64,000 bases of DNA from an uncultured Pelagibacteraceae bacterium. GTDB lineage: Bacteria; Pseudomonadota; Alphaproteobacteria; Pelagibacterales; Pelagibacteraceae. The stretch spans positions 116,861 to 180,860 of the forward strand of contig CACIXF010000001.1 in assembly GCA_902590535.1 (NCBI GenBank), given 5' to 3'. The translations under genes and the position numbers were made by a program. Shown piece after piece: positions 8,021 to 16,883 of the stretch (position 1 is the first letter of the stretch; each line of letters begins with the position of its first letter). The notes beneath the pieces were generated by a model, which had not been told where the DNA came from, searched no databases, and saw nothing but the letters and a program-made list of their open reading frames with translations.

Positions 8021-9490
8021 CTACGGTAGACAATCAAGATAAGTATCCAGATCCCATTGCGTTGTTGCACCAAGAAATCTTTCCCACTCATCGTTTTTGT
8101 ACCAATGGAAAACTTTATACATTTCATCTGGCATTGCAGATTTGATTACTTCATCCTCTGCCAGTCTATCCAAAGCTTCACCTAAACTTAATGGAAGTTT
8201 TTTAACATCTTTACCAGCTTTTTGAGCTTCATAAATATTTCTAGATTCTGGAGCTGCTGGTTTCATTTTCTTACTTATACCTTCGTCGCAAGCTTTTAAT
8301 AAAGCAGCACCTAATAAGTAAGGATTGTGCATTGAGTCTACTGATCTATACTCAAATCTTCCTGGAGCAGAAACTCTTAAACCACAAGTTCTATTTTGAT
8401 ATCCCCAATCAGCATAAACGGGAGCCCAAAATCCTTGATCCCATAATCTTCTGTAAGAATTTACAGTTGAAGATCCAAGAGCTGTTAATGCTGGCAAGTG
8501 TTTCATGATACCTGCAATTGATTGCAAACCAATTTTACCTGGCATTTGCATATCTTTTGTATCAGGCATGAAAGTATTTGTTCCTCCCTCAACATAACTA
8601 AATACCCCATCAACTCCTGGTAAAGATTTATGACCAAGTCTGTTGACTTTAACTTTTCCACCTTTCCATAAAGACATGTTTGTATGGCAACCACTTGCAG
8701 AAACACCCATAAAAGGTTTTGTCATAAAGCAAGCAATTAAATTATGTTCTCTAGCTACTTGTGCGCAAATTTGTCTGTAAGTAGATAATCTATCCGCATT
8801 TCTCAAAACGTTATCATAAGTCCAGTTTAATTCTAATTGACCTGGCGCATCTTCATGGTCACCTTGAATCATATCAAGGCCCATAGCATTTGCATATTCT
8901 ATTACTTGCATAAATACTGGTCTTAATGACTCGAATTGATCAATATGGTAACAGAAAGGTTTTGAGAAACCTTTACCTGACGGTGTTCCATCTTCATTTT
9001 TAGTCAACCACATCATTTCAGGCTCTGTACCTACTCTTAATTCTAGCCCGTGTTTCTTTTTAAATTCATCCATGAAAATTCTTAAATTTCCTCGACAATC
9101 TGAAGTTAAATGACCGCCTGGATTTTGTCTTTCTTCTCTGTTTCTAAAACAAGTGCAGAAAACTCTTGCAACCCTTTTATCCCAAGGTAATTGCACGAAA
9201 GTTTCAGGATCAGGAATTCCCACAAGCTCCATAGCCTCTGGTCCGTATCCGATGTAATTATTATGACGATCTAAAAATAAGTTTGCAGTAGAACCATAAA
9301 CTAATTGAAAACCTTTTTCTGCAGTTCTTTCCCAATGGTCAGCAGGGATACCTTTTCCTACAACTCTTCCAGTAACTGAAATAAATTGAAAATAAATATA
9401 AGTTATACCGAGCTCTTTAATTTTTGCTCTAACGTCTTTTACTAATTTAGCACGTCCAGGTTGGTTAACGTGTTTTTCTAGATCTGTCAT
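8021..9490 (-). CDS. Glutamine-synthetase-family ligase, second and more divergent paralog
   Basis: 489 aa from the ATG at 9490. A GTG two codons upstream is possible, but GAGGGG sits 7 bases before the ATG and favours it. Seen: GTEPEMMWL (the E-x-E position), GDHEDAPGQLELNW, SGCHTNMSLW and NSYRRLWDQG match the GS active-site order. The usual DGSANPY segment is replaced by SVDSMHNPY, and there are about 45 extra residues relative to GlnT. It directly precedes mgsABC, so it may supply the complex with its gamma-glutamyl amide. Either this or the 441-aa paralog could be the methylamine ligase GmaS. Position favours this one, length favours the other. Confidence 0.8.
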   Translation of the reverse strand: MTDLEKHVNQPGRAKLVKDVRAKIKELGITYIYFQFISVTGRVVGKGIPADHWERTAEKGFQLVYGSTANLFLDRHNNYIGYGPEAMELVGIPDPETFVQLPWDKRVARVFCTCFRNREERQNPGGHLTSDCRGNLRIFMDEFKKKHGLELRVGTEPEMMWLTKNEDGTPSGKGFSKPFCYHIDQFESLRPVFMQVIEYANAMGLDMIQGDHEDAPGQLELNWTYDNVLRNADRLSTYRQICAQVAREHNLIACFMTKPFMGVSASGCHTNMSLWKGGKVKVNRLGHKSLPGVDGVFSYVEGGTNTFMPDTKDMQMPGKIGLQSIAGIMKHLPALTALGSSTVNSYRRLWDQGFWAPVYADWGYQNRTCGLRVSAPGRFEYRSVDSMHNPYLLGAALLKACDEGISKKMKPAAPESRNIYEAQKAGKDVKKLPLSLGEALDRLAEDEVIKSAMPDEMYKVFHWYKNDEWERFLGATTQWDLDTYLDCLP

Positions 9491-9559
9491 TTTCACCCCT
9501 CAATGAATTTAATTTATTCAAACGTAGCTGAAAAATTTATTTGTGTCTAGGCTTAGAGT

Positions 9560-10888
9560 CTAGCTCCAAGGAAACGGACTGTTCGAAGTAGGGTGAAGTT
9601 CTCCCTTCTCGTAACGGTTGAATCTAAATGGTTTTAACAAATCACTTTCAGTACCAAGAATTTCTTTTGCAACAAGCTCACCAACTCCAATCATTTTGTA
9701 TCCGTGGTTTGCATCTGCAATCATGTAAACGTTTTCAAAAAACCTATCAAAGATTGGAAAAGAGTCTGGCGTCATGCATCCAAGACCACCCGAAGGTCCT
9801 TTTCTATATAAATCAGATTTACCTTCAAATCTTTTTTGACAATGTGCTAAAGCTGAACACCACATTTCACTAAATGCATCAGTTGTTTGATACTCAGGAG
9901 ACTCAATTCCATAAGGATCAACATTAACCTGATCAAAATGTTTTTTGACTATGTAAGGTGAAGTACCACCTTGGACACCTAATCCTTCGATATCAGGTTT
10001 ATAATAAATTCCCCAAATTTTATCTGTTAATAATTTTTTAGTTTTGTCTGAATATAACGGAGCAGTCGAGTCTACATGAACTACAGGTGGTTGTTTTCCA
10101 TCATTTGTTTTCAAAAAATCTGGCTCAACACCAATAACGCCTTCTTGTAACATCCAGTATGTCCACATATCAGTTTCATGCATTTTACCATCTTTACCTT
10201 TGATGTTTGCTGTCTTAGGTAGTTCTAACATGTTCCAAAAATCTCTTGCCCAAGGACCTGCCCCAATTACAACTTGTTCACATTCGATTATACCTTTATC
10301 TGTTTCTACTCCAGTAACAGCTTGACTGTTACTCCCTTTTTTAAATCCTGTTACTTTTACACCTTTCATCACTTGCACCCCATTTGATGTAGATTTATTC
10401 TCTAGTGCTTTAATCGAATCTTTGTTAAATGCGTATCCACCTTTTTTTTCATGAAGCACAGAAGTGATGCCTTGTGCTTGCCAATCATCAAAAATACCCT
10501 TCATATAATTTGAGCAATCTTTTTCACCTTCTATGAATACAGACTCGTATCCTATAGCTTTTTGTTGTTCATAAATAGTTGCAACATCTTCGTGCATTAC
10601 TTCAGGTGATATTTGCAAATAACCAACAGGGTTATATTTAAATGCTTTAGGATCACTCTCCCACACAGAAACTGAGTGAGCCATTAATTCTCTCATTGCT
10701 GGTTGGAAATAATTATTTCTTACTACCCCACAAGCAATTCCACTTGCGCCAGCAGCAGTGTCTTTTTTTTCTAAGACAACGATGTCGCCAGGATTTTTGT
10801 AAGTTTCAGAAAGTTTCCAAGCAGTGCTAAGGCCGTGAATTCCACCACCGATGATAACTACTTTTGCTTTCGAAGGTAATGTCGTCAT
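9560..10888 (-). CDS. FAD-dependent amine oxidoreductase, DadA/SoxB-like
   Basis: Flavoenzyme, 442 aa, of the D-amino-acid oxidase-like family. Seen: the N-terminal Rossmann motif VVIIGGGIHGLSTAW (about residues 10-24), an acidic end of the second strand (VVLEKK), and the C-terminal PDSFPIFDRF...DANHGYKMIGVGELVA typical of sarcosine oxidase beta-like proteins. Unlike SoxB it lacks the GRNTTIIRSNY signature (GVVRNNYFQ instead). It lies between the tdm unit and the ligase-mgs operon, same strand, with an AT-rich element upstream shared with tdm and soxB. A secondary or N-methylated amine is a likely substrate; the exact one is unknown. Confidence 0.8.
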   Translation of the reverse strand: MTTLPSKAKVVIIGGGIHGLSTAWKLSETYKNPGDIVVLEKKDTAAGASGIACGVVRNNYFQPAMRELMAHSVSVWESDPKAFKYNPVGYLQISPEVMHEDVATIYEQQKAIGYESVFIEGEKDCSNYMKGIFDDWQAQGITSVLHEKKGGYAFNKDSIKALENKSTSNGVQVMKGVKVTGFKKGSNSQAVTGVETDKGIIECEQVVIGAGPWARDFWNMLELPKTANIKGKDGKMHETDMWTYWMLQEGVIGVEPDFLKTNDGKQPPVVHVDSTAPLYSDKTKKLLTDKIWGIYYKPDIEGLGVQGGTSPYIVKKHFDQVNVDPYGIESPEYQTTDAFSEMWCSALAHCQKRFEGKSDLYRKGPSGGLGCMTPDSFPIFDRFFENVYMIADANHGYKMIGVGELVAKEILGTESDLLKPFRFNRYEKGELHPTSNSPFPWS

Positions 10889-10920
10889 ATGAAAACATTA
10901 TTTTTTGCAAATAGTAATTA

Positions 10921-10938
10921 ATATAATTTTTTATAGAA
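10921..10938 (-). promoter_or_regulatory. AT-rich element upstream of the FAD oxidoreductase, shared with tdm and soxB
   Basis: Minus-strand TTCTATAAAAAATTATAT, 33 bases before the start codon and preceded by AG as at tdm. It resembles the 18-base element upstream of tdm (13740-13757) and soxB (26583-26600). It could be a promoter or an operator. The AT-rich background makes this copy the weakest of the three. Confidence 0.3.
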
Positions 10939-10989
10939 CTAAAAATTATATATATAATTTAGATATTTCAATTTTTATGAAATTTGTCG

Positions 10990-11340
10990 CTAATAACTTA
11001 TATTTTTTAAGGTATCAAGGTATTCATTAAATTCTTTAATAAATGAATCACTAGGTATTATATTTTTTATCCTTTGGTCTGTTGATGTTTTTTCAAGACG
11101 AAAGAATCCTTTTTCACAAGCTTCTGTAATAATTAATGCAGATTTAGGTCTAGATGTTTTAAACAATTTAGTTTTAAGTTCTTCTACAGATAGTTTTTTA
11201 TTTTCTTTATATGCAGACATTACTAATAACATCATATGATAGTGAGAAGGAGATTTTCTAAAGAAATAGTTACTAGCTGTATGAGATTGTCTCATTTGAT
11301 CTTCCCAAAAATCTAATAAAGTCTTTTTTTCTTTTGGCAT
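10990..11340 (-). CDS. 116-aa winged-helix-like protein after tdm
   Basis: Small soluble protein whose layout suggests a winged-helix DNA-binding fold: KKLSVEELKTKLFKTSRPKSALIITEACEKGFF (about residues 48-80) reads like a helix-turn-helix with recognition helix, followed by a strand/wing (RLEKTSTDQRIKNIIPS) as in MarR-like regulators. It begins 5 bases after tdm stops, so the two are cotranscribed. A regulator of methylamine genes is a reasonable inference from position. The fold call is by eye and no family is certain. Confidence 0.65.
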   Translation of the reverse strand: MPKEKKTLLDFWEDQMRQSHTASNYFFRKSPSHYHMMLLVMSAYKENKKLSVEELKTKLFKTSRPKSALIITEACEKGFFRLEKTSTDQRIKNIIPSDSFIKEFNEYLDTLKNISY

Positions 11341-11345
11341 TTTTC

Positions 11346-13685
11346 TTAAGCTCTGACTCTTGATTTGGTTGGATCGTAGAATGGAAAACCAACAACTTTA
11401 GCACCAATCCTTTTTTGATGACCATCGATTTTACCTATTTCAACTTCAGTACCGATTTCAGAGTATTGGACATCAATTCTGCACAGAGCAATATTTTTAT
11501 TCAACGTAGAAGATAAGCATCCACTGGTAACTATACCAACCTGTGACCTTCCAATATGAACACAGTCTCCGTGCCCTGCTATTTCTTTTCCATTAAGTTC
11601 TAGTCCTACTAATTTCTTTTGAGGGTTAGCTTTTCTTTTTATTAATTCCTCTTTACCAATAAAATCTTCTTCCTTTGTTTTCAATGGAACAGCAAAACCT
11701 ATACCGGCTTCAAAAGGATCTTGCTCTCCATCAAATTCAGCGCCAAATAAAATTAAACCCGCCTCAATTCTTAGTTTATCTAATGCAGCAAACCCAGCTG
11801 GTATCAACCCATCATCTTTACCTGCTTCTATTAATTTATCCCAAACTTCAGGAGCATGTTTTGGATGACACCAAACTTCATAACCTAATTCACCAGTATA
11901 ACCTGTTCTAGAAACAATTAATGGAATACCTTGAAGTTCTTCTATTCTGCAAATTGTAAATCTAAACCATCCCAACTCATCTATCGAGGGCTGAGTTGGT
12001 GGTGTAAAGATAATTTTTTTTAAAATTTCTCTACTTTTTGGACCTTGCAAAGATACATTGCTAATTTGATCAGTAGAGTTTTTAACAATAGCATTAAAAT
12101 TCTTTTTCTTTGCAATCTCTTTTAGCCATTCTCCGCCATACTCATCTCCACATATCCATCTAAAACCTGTTTCGCTTAATCTTAAAAGAGTTCCGTCATC
12201 GAACATCATTCCATTTTCGTAACACATTGCTGAATACACAACCTGTCCAACAGAAAGTTTTTTTATATTTCTTGTAAGAGTGTAGTTCATTAACTCCTCA
12301 GCATCAGGACCAATTATTTCAAACTTTCTTAGTGATGATAGATCAATTAACACAGCATCATTTCTGCAAGCATTGTACTCATTAACTAAACCATGTTTGG
12401 TGTAATCATTTGGAAGCCAAAAGCCTCTAGCATCAACAAAGTTTCTAGTTAATTTTGAAGTTCTTTCATAAAAACCAGAATTTCTAGTAAGTTTATTTTC
12501 AGAGTCTGTTTTCATTCTAAAACCAAATGACTTTTTAAATTCTTTGTTTTTGTCGTAAGTTCTAACAAATATATTAGTAGGATTCCATGAATTACAAGGA
12601 TCTATATCGCTTGGACATGCAGTTGTTCCTATTGTTAAATCTTTCAAAGCCTTAAACATTACATAATCACCAGGTCTAGAATATGATTCATCAGAAATAA
12701 CAGAGTTCAATCCTCCAGCAGAAGTGTTAAAAAACAAATTAATTGCATGCCAACCTTTTTGTTTCTGAACACCGTATTTAGACATACTTTCAGTTAAATT
12801 ATCCGAACAGTTTGGATGACCAAAATATCCCGAGTCTTCGTAATACTTTGAAGTACATGCAAGATTAAAAGTATCATGTTTTCCAACAGTATCCCTTATT
12901 ACTTCAACAAGTGGCTCATGATCTGTGTCATAAAATTTAGAGAACAAACCTGGTCCCGGGAAAGTATTACCCATGAATGTTCTCGTGGTTTGCCAGTCTA
13001 ATCCTTTTTCAATCCCTTTTTCTAATTTTCTTGTATCGAATGCCACAAAGTCAGAACATTGTCTACCAGTTGGACTTATCACTTGAATATAATCTCCTTC
13101 CTTAACCTCATAAGATATACAACTTTCTTTCTTTATATTTTCTTCATAAACAGGTTCGAAAACAGGATCGGGAATTACATTCAATTCCTTATCATTAACA
13201 ATTTTAGCTCTTTTAACAAATATGGTTAAATCAGTTGGTGGATTTTGTTCTGTAACATCCATATCTTTGCCAGGAGCTGAAAATATTACATAACATTTAT
13301 CTTTTGACTTTAATTTAATTTTTTCACCAGGCTCTGTGTCTATATCAAATATAATTGAAGATTTTGAATTAGAAATTTTTAAATTTCTTTTTTTTAATTG
13401 ATAGTTGGTAGCTAAAATTGTTTCATCATTCCCACTAAGAATATTTCTTATGAAGTTTTTTTTATTATTTGATTTAAGATTTAATATTCCAACATCTGAA
13501 TTTCCATCTTTATCAAAAGAAATAATCTCACATATTTGATTACCTTCATTATTGATTATTTCTATTTCATCATCAGGAAAAATTTGAAAACCAGTAAGAC
13601 CACCACCATTAACAACGTGTCTTTCAACTCCAGGTGGTAAAATATTTAAACCAGGATATTTAATATCTTTACTTGTTCCTATCAT
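11346..13685 (-). CDS. tdm: Trimethylamine N-oxide demethylase (DUF1989-GcvT fusion)
   Basis: Converts TMAO to dimethylamine and formaldehyde, with the C-terminal domain able to load the one-carbon unit on tetrahydrofolate. 779 aa, the length known for Tdm (about 760-780). Seen: an N-terminal stretch (1-185), a DUF1989 domain (about 190-375) starting near GDYIQVISPTGRQCSDFVAFD, and a GcvT aminomethyltransferase domain (about 400-770; RNFVDARGFWLP, GPDAEELMNYT, SRTGYTGELGYEVWC). Cysteines 277, 293 and 357 are placed as expected for the zinc site of the family. It is divergent from tmoX, and tmm lies 8 kb away; this context strongly supports the call. Confidence 0.9.
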   Translation of the reverse strand: MIGTSKDIKYPGLNILPPGVERHVVNGGGLTGFQIFPDDEIEIINNEGNQICEIISFDKDGNSDVGILNLKSNNKKNFIRNILSGNDETILATNYQLKKRNLKISNSKSSIIFDIDTEPGEKIKLKSKDKCYVIFSAPGKDMDVTEQNPPTDLTIFVKRAKIVNDKELNVIPDPVFEPVYEENIKKESCISYEVKEGDYIQVISPTGRQCSDFVAFDTRKLEKGIEKGLDWQTTRTFMGNTFPGPGLFSKFYDTDHEPLVEVIRDTVGKHDTFNLACTSKYYEDSGYFGHPNCSDNLTESMSKYGVQKQKGWHAINLFFNTSAGGLNSVISDESYSRPGDYVMFKALKDLTIGTTACPSDIDPCNSWNPTNIFVRTYDKNKEFKKSFGFRMKTDSENKLTRNSGFYERTSKLTRNFVDARGFWLPNDYTKHGLVNEYNACRNDAVLIDLSSLRKFEIIGPDAEELMNYTLTRNIKKLSVGQVVYSAMCYENGMMFDDGTLLRLSETGFRWICGDEYGGEWLKEIAKKKNFNAIVKNSTDQISNVSLQGPKSREILKKIIFTPPTQPSIDELGWFRFTICRIEELQGIPLIVSRTGYTGELGYEVWCHPKHAPEVWDKLIEAGKDDGLIPAGFAALDKLRIEAGLILFGAEFDGEQDPFEAGIGFAVPLKTKEEDFIGKEELIKRKANPQKKLVGLELNGKEIAGHGDCVHIGRSQVGIVTSGCLSSTLNKNIALCRIDVQYSEIGTEVEIGKIDGHQKRIGAKVVGFPFYDPTKSRVRA

Positions 13686-13739
13686 TTTAATTTTTTAAAT
13701 ATTGTTATATTTTTTATCATCATTTTTATTGTTTAAATA

Positions 13740-13757
13740 TATATATATTTTTTAGAA
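13740..13757 (-). promoter_or_regulatory. 18-base element upstream of tdm, identical to one upstream of soxB
   Basis: Minus-strand TTCTAAAAAATATATATA, 54 bases before the tdm start. The identical 18 bases occur upstream of soxB at 26583-26600, in the same orientation relative to the gene, and a variant precedes the FAD oxidoreductase gene. A shared promoter or operator for methylamine catabolism is the inference; low complexity is the caveat. Confidence 0.4.
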
Positions 13758-13785
13758 CTAATAATTCTTTACCTACCTATTCGTT

Positions 13786-13820
13786 TTGTCATAGACTATT
13801 AAATATTAATATTAATAGAG
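13786..13820 (+). promoter_or_regulatory. Possible tmoX promoter and ribosome binding site
   Basis: TTGTCA at 13786-13791 resembles a -35 box. AT-rich hexamers such as TATTAA lie about 17-18 bases downstream. The GAGGGG just before the tmoX start is a clear Shine-Dalgarno. The -10 assignment is weak. Confidence 0.3.
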
Positions 13821-13828
13821 GGGTATAC

Positions 13829-14773
13829 ATGAAAAAAATAATATCATTACTATCTGCTCTAGTTATTTCTGTAGTAAGTTTTGCAGGAATTTCTAATGCT
13901 GATAGCAAGAAGCCTATCGTTATCCCAACTCATAACTGGTCAAGTCAAATTGTAATGGCTTATGTTATTGGTGGAATTTTCGAAAGTATGGGCAATAACG
14001 TTAAATACGTTAACGCAGACTCACAAGCAGTTTATGAGTCAATTAGAATTGGAGATGTAACTATATCTCACGAGGTATGGGAATCTGCATTTGGTAAATC
14101 TTTTACTACTGCTTTAGATAAAGGTGGTTTATTAGATTGGGGTGATCATGAAGCAAGAACTCTTGAGGATATGGGGTATCCAAACTGGGTTGCTGAAAAA
14201 GGATTATGCCCAGGTTTACCAGACTGGACAGCTTTAAAAAATCCAGATTGTGCTAAAAACTTTACAACACCTGATTCACCAGATGGAAAAGGAAGAATGT
14301 TGGAAGGTCCGCAAACTTGGCATGGTGACTTAATTCCACAAAGGGTTGATGCACTAGGTTTAGGTGATTTATGGTGGGTTAAATTTGCTGGAAGTGCTGA
14401 TGCACTTTGGGCAGAGTTAGCTGCAGCTGAAAAAGAAGGAAGAGGAACAATTATCTTCAACTGGACGCCTAACTTTACAGATGGTGCTGGTTTTACATTT
14501 ATTGACTTCCCTCCATACACAGCTGGTTGTAGACCAGAAGATGGTGGAGATGGTAAATGTGGTTCTCCTGATGGATACTTGAAAAAAGCAGTTCATGAGG
14601 ATTTCCCAAAAACTCATCCTGATGCAGCAGCAACGTTTAAGAAAATGTCATTCTCTACAAGTCAAATTGGTGCAATGGCAGCTTTAGTTGATGTTGACAA
14701 AATGACTCACGAAGATGCAGCTAAAAAATGGTTAGCTGATAACAAGTCAGTTTGGCAAGCTTTTACTAAATAA
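13829..14773 (+). CDS. tmoX: TMAO/betaine-type substrate-binding protein of an ABC transporter
   Basis: Periplasmic binding protein, 314 aa, OpuAC/ProX family. Seen: a signal peptide (MKKIISLLSALVISVVSFAGISNA, cleavage near residue 24) and tryptophan-rich segments suited to a quaternary-amine cage (HNWSSQ, HEVWESAF, DLWWVKFAG, FNWTPNF). It is divergent from tdm across a 143-base gap, and the ATPase and permease genes follow within 3 kb. That arrangement is the basis for calling TMAO the ligand; betaine or choline cannot be excluded. A strong terminator just after the stop separates it from the rest, which would give more binding protein than permease. Confidence 0.85.
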   Translation: MKKIISLLSALVISVVSFAGISNADSKKPIVIPTHNWSSQIVMAYVIGGIFESMGNNVKYVNADSQAVYESIRIGDVTISHEVWESAFGKSFTTALDKGGLLDWGDHEARTLEDMGYPNWVAEKGLCPGLPDWTALKNPDCAKNFTTPDSPDGKGRMLEGPQTWHGDLIPQRVDALGLGDLWWVKFAGSADALWAELAAAEKEGRGTIIFNWTPNFTDGAGFTFIDFPPYTAGCRPEDGGDGKCGSPDGYLKKAVHEDFPKTHPDAAATFKKMSFSTSQIGAMAALVDVDKMTHEDAAKKWLADNKSVWQAFTK

Positions 14774-14794
14774 GGATAAAAGTTAAAATTTTAA

Positions 14795-14830
14795 ATCTCC
14801 CCCAACATTGTTGGGGGGGATTTTTTTTTA
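14795..14830 (+). terminator. Strong intrinsic terminator after tmoX
   Basis: GC-rich stem ATCTCCCCCAAC (14795-14806) paired with the run of seven G and flanking bases (14810-14821), tiny loop, then nine T. It begins 21 bases after the tmoX stop and should end or strongly attenuate the transcript. Confidence 0.9.
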
Positions 14831-14848
14831 AATAATTTTGTGTAAAAT

Positions 14849-15232
14849 ATGTTTATGAAAAGATCTATTCTTGTTTTTCTTTTAAGCTTTCTAGTTTGCA
14901 CATCAGTTTTTGCACGAAGTACAGGCTGTAAAGAAGGTAATTGTGATAATGGATATGGTAAGTGGGTTTATACCGATAAAACAACTTATGAAGGAGAATG
15001 GGTTTCAACAAAAAAACAAGGACAAGGTATAGAGACTTGGCCAAATGGATATATTTATAAAGGAGAATTCAAAAATAGTGTCTGGAGTGGAATAGGTACA
15101 TTAACATTTCCTGATGGTTCTACTTACGAAGGAGAGTGGGCGAACGGTTTTATGAATGGTCAAGGAACATTTACTTGGTCTGATGGAAAACAAAAAATAG
15201 GTATTTGGAAGAACGGCAAGTTTCAAGAATAA
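14849..15232 (+). CDS. Exported MORN-repeat protein
   Basis: 127 aa with a signal peptide (MKRSILVFLLSFLVCTSVFA, about residues 3-22) followed by MORN repeats: TYEGEWVSTKKGxG-type units start near residues 48, 71 and 94, with a partial fourth near 113 (YEGEW, YKGEF, YEGEW, IGIWKNGKF). MORN repeats are protein- or lipid-binding surfaces; two cysteines (CKEGNC) may form a disulfide. The gene sits between tmoX and tmoW, after the terminator. I see no mechanistic link to transport, and the insertion may be accidental. Confidence 0.8.
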   Translation: MFMKRSILVFLLSFLVCTSVFARSTGCKEGNCDNGYGKWVYTDKTTYEGEWVSTKKQGQGIETWPNGYIYKGEFKNSVWSGIGTLTFPDGSTYEGEWANGFMNGQGTFTWSDGKQKIGIWKNGKFQE

Positions 15233-15783
15233 TGTCTAAAGAAAATTATATTAATAAAATAAAAGATTTACCTGAGTCTTTGAGACAATTTATTGGTCTT
15301 ATATTTATTACTCTAATAGTAATTTTATCTTTTAGTATTTTAAATGTAATTTTTGGACAAGGTGATGATTTAGTAAAAAGAATGAAGTTAGAAGAAGAAA
15401 GAATTGCTGAAGAAAAAAAACTAAGTGAGTTAATATCAAAACTACCCTCTGGAATATTGGTTACATTTGATGGAACTGATCACTACAAATTAACAGATGA
15501 AGTATATGAGCAGGTATGTAAAGCTACAAAGCTGATTCCTCAAAGAGCAATAATGGGAGCTAATTTCTTAAATTTTAGAGCACATGAGCTTTATACAATT
15601 AATGGAAATAAAATTGATGAAACTTTTGTAGAGTGGGATCAAGAAAAAGGTAAATGTTTTGCAGGTTTTACTGTTAGTGGAAATAATGTAGGTGTTGATG
15701 AAAGTATTACTATAAGTGGAGAGGCTTTAAGTTTTTTAAGCACAGGAATTGATACAAGAGTTTATTTTATTAAAAATTTTTAA
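15232..15783 (+). CDS. Single-pass membrane protein, unknown function
   Basis: 183 aa from the ATG that overlaps the stop of the MORN gene (TAATG), which I prefer to a start 27 bases upstream. Seen: a short cytoplasmic N-terminus, one hydrophobic segment (about residues 20-40, FIGLIFITLIVILSFSILNVIF), a charged coil (MKLEEERIAEEKKLSEL) and a C-terminal domain of about 120 residues, probably periplasmic. Coupled to the MORN protein gene, so the two may act together at the envelope. I do not recognise the C-terminal domain. Confidence 0.75.
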   Translation: MSKENYINKIKDLPESLRQFIGLIFITLIVILSFSILNVIFGQGDDLVKRMKLEEERIAEEKKLSELISKLPSGILVTFDGTDHYKLTDEVYEQVCKATKLIPQRAIMGANFLNFRAHELYTINGNKIDETFVEWDQEKGKCFAGFTVSGNNVGVDESITISGEALSFLSTGIDTRVYFIKNF

Positions 15784-15848
15784 TGAGGAAAGGCAACAAT
15801 TATTAACATTTTAATTTTATAGAATTTAATATAACTTTAAAACAATTT

Positions 15849-16880
15849 ATGTCTGAGACTGTAATCAAATGCGAGTCGGTTTATAAAATTTTTGGAGAAA
15901 ATGCCAAAAAGATGCTTGAAGAATCTAATGGCAACGTAGATGCAAAAACCTTTCAAGAAAAAGGATGTATAGTTGGAGTTAATAACGCTTCTTTTGAAGT
16001 TGCCAAAGGAGAAATGTTAGTAGTGATGGGATTATCTGGTTCGGGTAAATCAACTTTGCTGCGATGTATATCAAGACTAACAGATGCAACAGGTGGAAAA
16101 ATTTTCATAGAAGGTCAAGATTTACTTGAATTAAACAATAAAGAATTAATTGAACTTAGAAGAAGTAAAATGGGAATGGTATTTCAAAGTTTTGCTCTAC
16201 TACCTCATAAAACTGTTGTGGAAAATATTGCTTTTCCTCTACAGATTAAAGGTACCAAGACTGAAGAAAGTATTAATAGAGCAATGGAGATGGTAAAATT
16301 AGTTGGGCTTGATGGAAGAGAAAACTATTTTCCTAGAGAACTTTCTGGCGGACAGCAACAAAGAGTAGGAATTGCAAGATCATTAGCTGTAGAACCTGAT
16401 ATATGGTTTTTGGATGAACCTTTTTCTGCATTAGATCCATTAATAAGAAAAGAAATGCAAGATGAGTTTCTAAGACTTCAAGAGAAATTACAAAAAACAA
16501 TAATGTTCATTACTCATGATTTTGATGAGGCGTTAAAGTTAGCTGATCGTATAGCAATTATGAAAGATGGTATAATTGAGCAATTAGATACACCTGCTAA
16601 CATTGTGTTAAATCCAGCAACTGAGTATGTAAGAAAGTTTACCGAAGAAGTGCCAAGAGAGAAAGTTTTGATAATCGAGGATGTAATGGATACGTCGAGC
16701 AATGATAATTTGGGGGATTTAAAGGTTTCAAAAGATGAGATTATAGAAAATGTAGCAGAAAAAATTCTTACTCAAGAAAAAATAGTAGCAGTAGTTGATT
16801 CTGGAAATAATATTGTTGGATCAATTAAACCTTCAAAAATAATTGATACAGTTTTTGGAGGAAGAAAAAACGGGAGTTAA
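15849..16880 (+). CDS. tmoW: ABC transporter ATPase, TMAO/betaine type
   Basis: ATP-binding subunit, 343 aa, ProV/OpuAA type. Seen: Walker A GLSGSGKST (61-69), Q-loop VFQSF, signature LSGGQQQR (165-172), Walker B IWFLDEP (185-191) and the switch histidine in FITHDFDEA. The tail (about 260-343) resembles a reduced CBS region, which senses ionic strength in OpuA. It is separated from the permease gene by 3 bases, and both follow tmoX after the two inserted genes. It could also serve the second binding protein/permease pair at 43-45 kb, which has no ATPase beside it. Confidence 0.88.
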   Translation: MSETVIKCESVYKIFGENAKKMLEESNGNVDAKTFQEKGCIVGVNNASFEVAKGEMLVVMGLSGSGKSTLLRCISRLTDATGGKIFIEGQDLLELNNKELIELRRSKMGMVFQSFALLPHKTVVENIAFPLQIKGTKTEESINRAMEMVKLVGLDGRENYFPRELSGGQQQRVGIARSLAVEPDIWFLDEPFSALDPLIRKEMQDEFLRLQEKLQKTIMFITHDFDEALKLADRIAIMKDGIIEQLDTPANIVLNPATEYVRKFTEEVPREKVLIIEDVMDTSSNDNLGDLKVSKDEIIENVAEKILTQEKIVAVVDSGNNIVGSIKPSKIIDTVFGGRKNGS

Positions 16881-16883
16881 AAT

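Noticed and set aside
8503..8706. Small minus-strand ORF inside the second ligase gene
   Set aside because: Out-of-frame shadow of a well-supported ligase with intact active-site motifs.
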